Shown here piece by piece: positions 56,766 through 64,000 of a stretch of DNA of 64,000 nt (position 1 is the first letter of the stretch; the number at the start of each line of letters is the position of its first letter). Made by a program: the position numbers and the translations under genes. Origin of the DNA: Adiantum capillus-veneris (lineage: Eukaryota; Streptophyta; Polypodiopsida; Polypodiales; Pteridaceae); the NCBI GenBank assembly GCA_014529385.2, contig CM043964.1, positions 3,555,997 through 3,619,996 on the forward strand. The letters run 5' to 3'. Below the pieces are notes generated by a model. The model was not told the DNA's origin. It did not search any database and worked only from the letters and a program-made list of their open reading frames with translations.

Positions 56766-57917
56766 CTAGCCATTCCATTTGGCCATTGGTAAGATCTCTC
56801 GGATGTTCATGAATATGCAACAGGTCCGGATGATAGCTGTTCCTTGGAATAGTGTGGGTTGATTAAATGGGAAGTCCATGGCTTCCAGAACTTTTTGCCA
56901 GTGTCCTCCTGGATCCCAAGTGAAGAATAGGATCATTATCTGCAGTGTCTGAACAATAAAATTTGCATGCCAAATGGGACCAAATTTGTAACCACTAGTA
57001 GCAAGAGAAAAAATGAGCATCTTGGCTCCTGCAAAGACAAAACTGAAGATTATGATTCCCAAGAGTGTGCCAAGAATCCACCATATATGGCCACCTTGTT
57101 GGTGTGGTGAGCTCCAGTTGTCTTCAGAACCTTGCTTACTGCCACGATTGGAAAAACCTGCAAGCATATCATGCTTCTCTTGCGTGTGCTCAAACATGTC
57201 AGCTGTCTTTTTTGATGCTGATAGTAAGCCACCTACCTTGCGGCTTAAATACAAGCATAATCCACTCACCTCTCTCCAAAGAGAGGATGCACTATTTGTA
57301 AAAAATTGCACCAAATTGGGAATAAGGCCTTCGTTCTTGCACCCTATCAGCCTTTTGTCTATCCATGGCTCCTTAACTTTTATCTCCATGCTGATCTTAC
57401 CTCTATATGTTCTAGTGGTTAACCATAACCATAGGTCTAATGCATCCCATGCAAACACAATGCTGCATTGTGGAGGAGTTGGGAACATCCTTAAAAGGTT
57501 GGCAACATATTGATCATCAAACTTATTCTGAACATCCTTACATAAACTGGAGGCATTACCCATCTGCAAGTTTATAACACCTTTTAGTAGACTAGAGGCA
57601 TTACCCATCTCCAAGTCTATGACACTATACAATAAAGTCTTTCTCGGCTGCCAAGCCTCTGGAATAATATCTTGCTCCAAACCTTCATTCATACTTACCT
57701 CTTCATCATGGTCCTCTGGTGAAACTTCCTTGATGCAGGATGCCTTCAGCTTGCTACATTGTTCTTGGTCCATGCGGGTGAACAGGCTTTTGTTTTCAAA
57801 GCCCTCCCCTTTGCTTGATATGTTGTCCATCTTTTGCAAAGCCTCGCTAGCAGGCTGGTCTTCCTCTTCTCTTGTATCTTCCATGCTCTTTGCATTCCTC
57901 TTACTCTGACGAGGCAT
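56766..57917 (-). CDS. Unknown 383-aa protein of element D with C-terminal membrane segments
   Basis: I do not recognise this protein. It occupies the place of pol/env between gag and the 3' purine tract. The first ATG is at 57917 (MPRQSKRNAKSMED); the frame is open upstream to 57992. The N-terminal 90 residues are charged and lack a signal peptide. A 14-residue direct repeat carrying MGNASSL lies at about 101-128. A middle domain is rich in Trp and Leu (AWDALDLWLWLTTRTYRG). A strongly hydrophobic segment (WWILGTLLGIIIFSFVFAG, about 279-297) is followed by a second (FIVQTLQIMILFF, about 320-332) and a 50-residue tail. The frame is unbroken, while the adjacent gag has stops and a frameshift. 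It could be a captured host membrane protein or an env-like ORF. No furin-type site or fusion peptide is evident. Confidence is high that the ORF is real, low on function. Confidence 0.65.
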   Translation of the reverse strand: MPRQSKRNAKSMEDTREEEDQPASEALQKMDNISSKGEGFENKSLFTRMDQEQCSKLKASCIKEVSPEDHDEEVSMNEGLEQDIIPEAWQPRKTLLYSVIDLEMGNASSLLKGVINLQMGNASSLCKDVQNKFDDQYVANLLRMFPTPPQCSIVFAWDALDLWLWLTTRTYRGKISMEIKVKEPWIDKRLIGCKNEGLIPNLVQFFTNSASSLWREVSGLCLYLSRKVGGLLSASKKTADMFEHTQEKHDMLAGFSNRGSKQGSEDNWSSPHQQGGHIWWILGTLLGIIIFSFVFAGAKMLIFSLATSGYKFGPIWHANFIVQTLQIMILFFTWDPGGHWQKVLEAMDFPFNQPTLFQGTAIIRTCCIFMNIREILPMAKWNG

Positions 57918-58089
57918 GATCAACACTTCACACCTTCTTACCCTTACTGCCCAATGCTGGCGATTGATCGCTTTGGTGTCTACTTCACCCAAGGTTAGAG
58001 ATGTACTAGCATTTGTAACAAAATTTTCTTAACTTACCTCCCTCATTGGGGTAGCATCTTTTGATTCTTTAACCTCTTGTTCCACTACT

Positions 58090-59120
58090 TTAGTCCTTTG
58101 AACAAACTTCTAGCTTGATCCTTCTTCTGCTATCTTCATCTTGACCTCTTTTGAAAGACCAATGACACTTGGTCTGCGGGTACCAATTCGTGGTGGGCGT
58201 AGGATGAGTGTAAGTGGTGATTGTGGCGGTGGTTGGGGTTGGTTTCTTGGGCGACGATGGTCTCGTCCTTAGTGGAGAGATCTGATTCTGTCTTCCTCCT
58301 CTATTGAAGTTCTGCCTTCTCAGATGTGGGCAGTAATACATGCCATGGCCGTCTTCCCCGCAATTATAGCAGTGGTACTCTTGGTTTTGCCTTTGTTGTC
58401 CTCTTCCTTGCTCTGGATTTTTGACAAGTGCATGCCCTTTCTACACCAGATGCACAGATAAACTTTCAAGCTGAGTAGTGATACGACTCAACAGGTCTTG
58501 CTGCTCTTCTGATGCCTCCTATGGTTGGGCTCTATGAATGGCTGTTGGAGTCACTGGGGTTAGTCGGGCTGAGATCAATTCCTCTGACTTGTTGACTCTT
58601 GCTTGCATGCACAACTTCTTGTCTTTAAGGTGGGCTACTTCCACTGCCAACTCATACGTTGCAGGGAACCTCCCCTTCACCTTCACTTTAAGCGGCGACC
58701 ACAGGCCAGCAATGAAACGGTCCTTCTTCAGGAAATTAGGTGCTCCTTCACCTTCTTCCAGTGAGGCAACCCATCGCTCCCACAAATCCATAAACTTAGA
58801 TTCGTAAGTGGCATACTCTAGCATACCTCTCTGCTTTAATTCCGTCAGCAGCAGCTGCCATAACTTTTTTGAGGTTGTGCCTCCACCAAACCTCTTCACA
58901 AAGGCAACACGTAGTACATCCATGCATTTTTGGTAGCTTGGGGCAAATCATTGTACCAAGACTTGGCCTCTACTTTCATCAGTAGAGGATAAATTCGTAG
59001 CCGTGAGGCGTCGTCATCCTTGTTGGAAACCACACAAGCGATGTCGAAGTCATCTAGAAAGTCGGTGGTGATGTCTTCTCCCTTCTTTCCACTGAATGTG
59101 GAAAAAGAGACACTTGCTAT
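58090..59120 (-). pseudogene. gag: D gag, Tat-type, decayed
   Basis: The frame begins at 59120 with ATA where A has ATG (IASVSFSTFSGKKGED), so the start codon appears mutated. The capsid-like core matches A gag: EAKSWYNDLPQATKN, then a one-base shift at about 58922, then LRVAFVKRFGGG and KKDRFIAGLWSPLK (A has KKDRFLAGLWENIR). In-frame stops follow at 58519 and about 58441. A CCHC knuckle CYNCGEDGHGMYYC lies at about 58335-58376, then a Pro/Thr-rich tail to a stop at 58090. No protease follows, so the element ends its gag without pol. Confidence 0.85.
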
Positions 59121-59220
59121 GGTAGTAACTCAAGAAATTACAAACTTTTAAAAAATATATATATAACATTAATGACATTAGCGGCTCATAGCGGCTTTTT
59201 ACAGGGTTGGGTGGATAGAT

Positions 59221-59436
59221 TTACAACAGGATAAAAATGTAAACATTGAAGGAGTGGTGGTATTCCAATATGGGGAGAATGATAGGGTTTGGGGAGCTAA
59301 GGATTTCTCCTAGCACCGCAGCACCAAATAGATACATAATCTTCTGTTGGTAGAATATTTTCCTATCTACATAAATATTCACATGCATGTGTTGCAGAAA
59401 TCTAAATGGGAACGTTGTTGGTCTTTTTTCCATCAT
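59221..59436 (-). CDS. Conserved leader ORF of D, 71 aa
   Basis: ATG at 59436. It aligns end to end with the A and B leader ORFs (about 45 percent identical by eye, most other sites conservative). Shared: PF near the N-terminus, RKIF-QQ-I, FG, EIL, P-I-IP, Y-SF-V-F. It sits about 100 bases before the gag frame, exactly as in A. Intact here although gag is broken. Function unknown. Confidence 0.75.
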   Translation of the reverse strand: MMEKRPTTFPFRFLQHMHVNIYVDRKIFYQQKIMYLFGAAVLGEILSSPNPIILPILEYHHSFNVYIFILL

Positions 59437-59999
59437 GCACAGAGGGTGGAGTACTTACTTATACTCTTACCGTGCCGATGTTGATGAGTCGGCACATCCA
59501 CAGGAGGTTGTCACCTTTCATAGGGTCAACTTTTCCTTTGTCTCTCAGCATGTACGGGGTGATGGAAACGCGTTTGACTACTCCTAGCCTTTTAGCTAGC
59601 AGCAGCTGCTACAGGTAATTACCATAGTCGGCGCGTTGCATGAACTCCACTCCATTCAGCTATAACTCGTCTCTAGCCCACTGGGTTTTACCCGTGGTGG
59701 AGGGCTTCTTCAGGATGAGCTATACGGGGAGAGGAGGAAGACCCTCTACCCATCCTCCAAAACAGCGAGAGCAGCAGCCGAACCACTCCTCCTTAGGGCA
59801 TGGAAACCTTCTTACCACTTCTGCTTCAGGATTGTCAAAATGGATTGGCAGTACTCACATGCGCCGTGCGAATCAATAGGCGACCTTCCGACGCTTAGCC
59901 TCGGATAACCTTCTATTGGGTACGACCCAACTTTCCGAACTTGAAGCACTCGTGTGGCTAGATGATTCTTCCTTCAGGGTCATGTGTTTCCGGATTGGC

Positions 60000-60417
60000 T
60001 TAGCCCTTCCTTCCCTTTGCTCGAGCAGCCCCTTTTGGCCACTTAGGAGTAGAGGCTATACCTTTGCTTGCAGTTTCCTTAGGAAAGAGAGGCCTTACCG
60101 ATCTTTTTCCTTTCTTGATATGGACGACCTCCTCGTGGTGAATGTCGATATAGATGATTGCAGCCCCTTCGTTACCTTCGTTGTGCTGGCACTCATTGAC
60201 AGTGTGCTTTGGTTGACAGCAGTGATGGCACTTCATAGCTTTCCCACTTGATGCTCTCAATTTGCGGTTAGAAGGAGCAGCACGAGACGGGGAACTTACC
60301 TCTTGAATACTCACGACACTACAGCCTGGCAATATAACTTCAATTAAGGCGGTCAGTGCCTCTTTAGTCTCCTCCTCCTCTGTTCTCTAGTTGGAGAATT
60401 CTTTTAGTCGCCATTTG
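60000..60417 (-). pseudogene. D first ORF with a CCHC zinc knuckle
   Basis: The frame starts with an ATG near 60414 (MATKRILQLEN), 60-odd bases after the primer site. It shifts once near 60375 in a GGAGGAGGAG run. It continues with EEETKEALTALIEVILPGC and a basic stretch to a retroviral-type knuckle CHHCCQPKHTVNEC (about 60190-60231). An acidic stretch and a Lys/Arg-rich tail end at a stop near 60000. It is not homologous to the D gag knuckle region in surrounding sequence, and A and B have nothing comparable in their leaders. It is probably an extra nucleic-acid-binding protein captured or duplicated by D. Confidence 0.5.
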
Positions 60418-60477
60418 TCCATGATTGATGATTTGCGTTGTCTTCAACGTTGTAAACTAGAGGTTTCCAAGAAGCCC

Positions 60478-60495
60478 TCCTTCGTGGGGGCACCA
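60478..60495 (-). other. D primer-binding site
   Basis: The minus strand reads TGGTGCCCCCACGAAGGA two bases after the LTR end. It differs from the A site (TGGCGCCCCCACGGAGGA) at only two positions. Confidence 0.75.
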
Positions 60496-60497
60496 AA

Positions 60498-60655
60498 TGA
60501 CGAGCACAAAGCATGACACGCACCCCGATGGCCTCAAAAAAACACAAGGAGCCGATGCATGCCGAGCCGGCCACAATGAAGCGAATAGGGGGCACCACCT
60601 AGCTTTGAGCGGCTAGGACGCAGATAATGGTGATTTGAGATAACACAAACTTTAC

Positions 60656-60732
<77 letters not shown>

Positions 60733-61687
60733 TGCAGGTGATGAAAACCCTCGGGGTGTGAGGGAAAACTATTTTCATACAATATTTACAACAACCTTAT
60801 TTCCGGCGAGGTGGCCATCATGGTGATAGAGAAATAGAGGGAGAGATAGTGAGCCTAACAGTACGTTCTCTAGAGGTGACTCACAGACACGAAGACTTTG
60901 CTAGCATGAGTGTGTGTGTGGTGACCATTGGATTCAAGGTGTAGACATAGCTTCTGCAAATTCCCAAAATTGCTACACTAGATCCCCTCTCTCGAGATGC
61001 AAGTGTTGCCAATCCCTCCCACCAAAACACTACCAAGTGCTGACCTCTGATGAAATTGCCGCCCCACTTGATAGTGACCTTTTAGTGCCTTTTTATAGGT
61101 GCTGGCTGCTTTAGGTTAGGGTAATCTGATTAGATTACGGGTTCTAATATGGGAGACAAAGCAAGGCAGTGGGTCCTAGATGGTTGACCCTTGCTTTGTC
61201 TTGGGGAATATTATAAAGGAAAACTCCTAGGTGGGCCTTTCAGGCCATCACCTAGAGAGAGGTGGTAATTTACAAATTGGGATTTTTTACAAGATTTGGT
61301 TTAAAACTGGGAAAAATGATAACCTACGGATTTTACTGAAGAGGGCGTCGTGGATGAGATGCCGGGGAACATCGGCCTTAGCTAGAGCGTCGACGTAGCA
61401 CCTTCATCATTTTCGGGGTCGGCCGGGGCATGCCTTCGGCGTCTTTTCTTGTTTCAGTGTCGGCGGCGTGCGACTTAGCCTCTTCTTCTTTTTGTTGATG
61501 ACGTCAACTCCTTCGGCTTTATTATTTTTTGGTGTGTGAGTGTATACGTGCTTTGTTTTTTTTTTGAATATGGGCGTGCATCTGTGGGGTTGTGTATGTA
61601 TGTGTTTATGTGTTTATAGGGGTGTGTGTGAGTGTATGAGTGTGTGGGTGTATACGACAAGGGTGTGTGTGGAAACGGGGGTATAAG

Positions 61688-61725
<38 letters not shown>

Positions 61726-61929
61726 TTATTTTTAGTGCCTGCTGCGCAGGGAAACAGAGAGAGGGAGAACGAGAATGAGAGAGAGGGAGGGAGCGGGTGC
61801 TGGACGCGAGGGGAGGGGAAAGTGAGGGGTGAGGTATGGCGGCCCGCTGGTGGAGTATGGACGAGCGGGAGTTAAGAGAGAGAGGAAATTGAAAAAAAGT
61901 GTGAAAGGGTGTGTGTGTGTATAAATAAT

Positions 61930-61979
<50 letters not shown>

Positions 61980-62502
61980 TCTTGTCCATGCATGGCGGCC
62001 CGCCAGTGGAATATGACAGTGACAGTGTGTTTTTATGCGCCCTTTGGGGCTAGGTGACACAGGAGCAGGGATAAGAGAGAGATGGTGGACTGGCGGAGCC
62101 GAGCAGGAGAGAGAGAGACCTCTGTCTTCTGGTGATAATGGAGAGAGGTGTGGCCAAATTGGTGATGGCCCGCCGGTGGTTAAGCATAGAGGGGGTGGTG
62201 AATGTAAAAAAAAACAACTTTTTATCGTTTTTCTTGGTAATGTGCTCTCCCCTTCTTGGGGTTGGTTCTTGCGGCCGTGATTTTGAAAACCGGGGCTAAT
62301 GATGGATAGTGAAGCGCTATGGCTAGGGGTGCCGCCAGAGCTGGGCCGCATGGGCCGTGGCAGGGGCAGGGAAAAGAGAGAGAGAATTGTGCCTCACCGA
62401 CTGACGGGGGAGTTGTCGAGCCCCGTGGTGTTGCCGTGCTTTGGGCGGAGGAAAGATAAACCTTTTTCTTTTTTTTCCTTGATTTCCGAAAATCGGCTAT
62501 CA
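60498..62502 (-). repeat. D 5' LTR
   Basis: 2005 bp, plus-strand TGACGAGC...CGGCTATCA, homologous to the split 3' LTR. Contains AG arrays at 60659-60728 and 61931-61978 and a TA run at 61691-61720. Confidence 0.92.
60588..60617 (-). other. U5 hairpin plus TGGTGCCCCC in D 5' LTR
   Basis: CCTAGC (60598-60603) with GCTAGG (60612-60617). The minus strand then has TGGTGCCCCC (60597-60588), the same ten bases that begin the D primer site. Confidence 0.75.
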
Positions 62503-62760
62503 ATAACTTTAAGGAATTAGCTTCTTACTTAGGTCCTTACGAAGGAAAATTGGATGTTATGGTCCTACCATCACAACGAGGGATCTTATGACCAATCATA
62601 GATTCTCAGGGGTTGTAAGAGCTTCTTTCCACATCAGTGAGATGCACTCTAACACTGGTTAAACGGCTAAAAGTTAAACCACACATGTGGACAGACATCA
62701 AGAAATATCTAAGAAAATGGCCATTAAGAAACCAGTGGAACCTTCATATCTTGAATTATA

Positions 62761-63073
62761 AAAGTGGAACCAACCCAAAAAGAACGTGAAACCGGTTACC
62801 ATAAACAAGGTAGGGGATTACTGCGAGGGAGAAGAAAGAAATACCACACTGTCCATCGAGCATCAAGGAGTAGAAACCATTGCTATTTTGGATAGTGGAG
62901 CAAGGGGTACCATAGTGATTTGGGAGAAATGGGGAAAACAAACCCTTACGAAAACTAGGATGAAACTGCAGTTAGTTGACAGCTACATTGCAAAACCTAT
63001 AAAAATTCTGGAACAAGTAGTGATGACATTGGTGCAGCAAAAGTTGGTTAAAGCTGGGAAGTGTGCAATGTAA
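62761..63073 (+). pseudogene. Retroelement aspartic protease fragment
   Basis: An open frame from 62761 (after a TAA) to 63073 reads a retropepsin start: an N-terminal strand, then VETIAILDSGARGTIV with the catalytic DSG (Asp at 62891-62893), then a flap-side region to LVQQKLVKAGKCAM. It has no ATG at its start and no RT after it. It is unrelated in detail to the DPG (G1) or DGG (A) proteases, so it comes from another family. It flanks D on the right. Confidence 0.65.
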
Positions 63074-64000
63074 CGCTAAGGGTGTCTACAGGTGCAAGTG
63101 GGAGAGCTAAAGCAAGTGCGAAGGTCCTGGGCTGATACATAATTGTTGAAGTGTATGCTTGATGGGGGTTTTTAGGCCAAAAGGGGTCAAGTAGGAAGGT
63201 AGTTCCAGGTGTTTGAAGTATTGAGTTGGTGCTCTAGAATGTAGTGTTCGAGATGCAGTGCGGGCCGGTACAAATGGCTCCTCAAACGAAGCTACTATGT
63301 GAAAGCGACGCAAGTCCAAAGTTAGAAGGTTTGTAGATCCCCGACGGATAGGTCAGGTGGGGACAATTGGCCAGAGCTGAAGTGAATGGATGGATGCAAA
63401 GTGCTTGAGTTGTGGAGCATGCTGGTCAGATCATGAATCAGAGTTTGGATGGGAAATTTATGGTCACTAAAAGATTTGTCGGGGGTCGGGGTGTGTGAAC
63501 TTGGTTCCATTGGTAGACGTGCCATATGGTGTTTTTTTAGTTTTGCCTAGGTTCCAGAAGGTAGTGGGCATCACGTTGTTGGGCAAAAGAAAAAGTGGGA
63601 CACTTCTATAGCTTTAAATCCCAAGAGCGTTAAAAATTCAATCTCAGCACCAAAAAGTATACCCAAACAACTCTTAGTAAACCCCAACCAAAAGGCCTAT
63701 GCTCCCTTGGGAATTTACCAGCACACGCCCACCCAAAGGACCATAGCACATAAGAGAAAAACCATGGCAAAGCTCGGATTTTCAGCACACGTCGACCAAT
63801 GCATATGAATACAAGGACTTCCCTTTTCACAATTGAATATCACAAACTCACAATTTCAACATCAATTCCACAATTTATAGATACATGCCCTCCCAGTTTG
63901 TCTGCACACAATTTGCCACTAGACTGCCATAGCCATAACACCCTACAGAGAACTAGTCATAACAACCTGAAGAGAACAACTCCAATTGGGGAACTTTAAA
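63074..64000. other. Unrecognised sequence at the right edge
   Basis: No supported gene, repeat or RNA. Short frames on both strands lack motifs. Confidence 0.4.

Larger units (their letters stand above)
44982..62502 (-). mobile_element. D: gag-only LTR retrotransposon with extra ORFs
   Basis: The 5' LTR is 60498-62502 (2005 bp). The 3' LTR is 44982-46015 plus 55689-56666 (2012 bp), split by element B. The internal region of about 3.8 kb holds a primer site, a zinc-knuckle frame, a leader ORF, a broken gag, a 383-codon membrane-type ORF and a purine tract. There is no protease, RT, RNase H or integrase. The flanks are ATAC (44978-44981) and ATAA (62503-62506), a 4-bp target duplication with one change. 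Confidence 0.85.

Noticed and set aside
56766-57917. Calling the D membrane ORF a retroviral envelope
   Set aside because: There is no signal peptide, no cleavage site and no recognisable fusion peptide; position alone is not enough.

Overview
This is a repeat-filled stretch of a plant nuclear genome. The evidence is an initiator-Met-tRNA primer site (TGGTATCAGAGC) on one Ty3/gypsy family, a chromodomain integrase, a Tat-like polyprotein with a second RNase H, a CACTA (En/Spm) element, and very long AG and AC microsatellites. The lineage cannot be settled from sequence alone. The microsatellite density would suit a fern, lycophyte or other large-genome plant, but that is a guess. I found no host gene I can defend, no tRNA or rRNA gene and no CRISPR array. 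Layout, left part (1-39362). The base layer is a degraded chromovirus array on the minus strand. Copy G2 survives as RT pieces 2635-2960 and 11692-11819 plus gag 28850-30243. Copy G3 spans 31876-37360. The two share the LTR 30244-31875, and G3 ends in LTR 37361-39362. Four things sit in G2: the 3' end of a plus-strand LTR element, X (1-2634); a young chromovirus, G1 (2961-11691, LTRs nearly identical, protease broken); a CACTA element (11824-28849); and, inside the CACTA, a solo LTR E (17108-28512), itself split by a complete, apparently intact Tat-like retrotransposon A (19696-28405). Middle part (39363-44981). This is mostly unrecognised and non-coding. It ends in an AG array, a Met-tRNA primer site and a putative LTR (H). 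Right part (44982-62502). A minus-strand LTR element, D, has its 3' LTR split by Tat-like element B (46016-55684), and B's integrase region is split by solo LTR F (53319-54264). D has gag but no protease, RT, RNase H or integrase. It carries instead a zinc-knuckle reading frame, a small leader ORF and a 383-codon ORF with C-terminal membrane segments. Beyond D lies an aspartic protease fragment of another retroelement (62761-63073) and about 0.9 kb of unrecognised sequence. How the parts relate. A is the likely autonomous partner: one open gag-pol frame, all integrase catalytic residues, LTRs differing at only a few bases. D shares with A a gag type, an almost identical primer site, 4-bp target duplications, a U5 hairpin followed by TGGTGCCCC, and a conserved leader ORF of about 72 codons upstream of gag. 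D is therefore plausibly a parasite of A-like machinery. The leader ORF (A versus B: 11 silent to 2 replacement differences), the covarying U5 hairpin and D's membrane-protein ORF are the most promising novelties. Boundaries and differences were read by eye, so counts are approximate.
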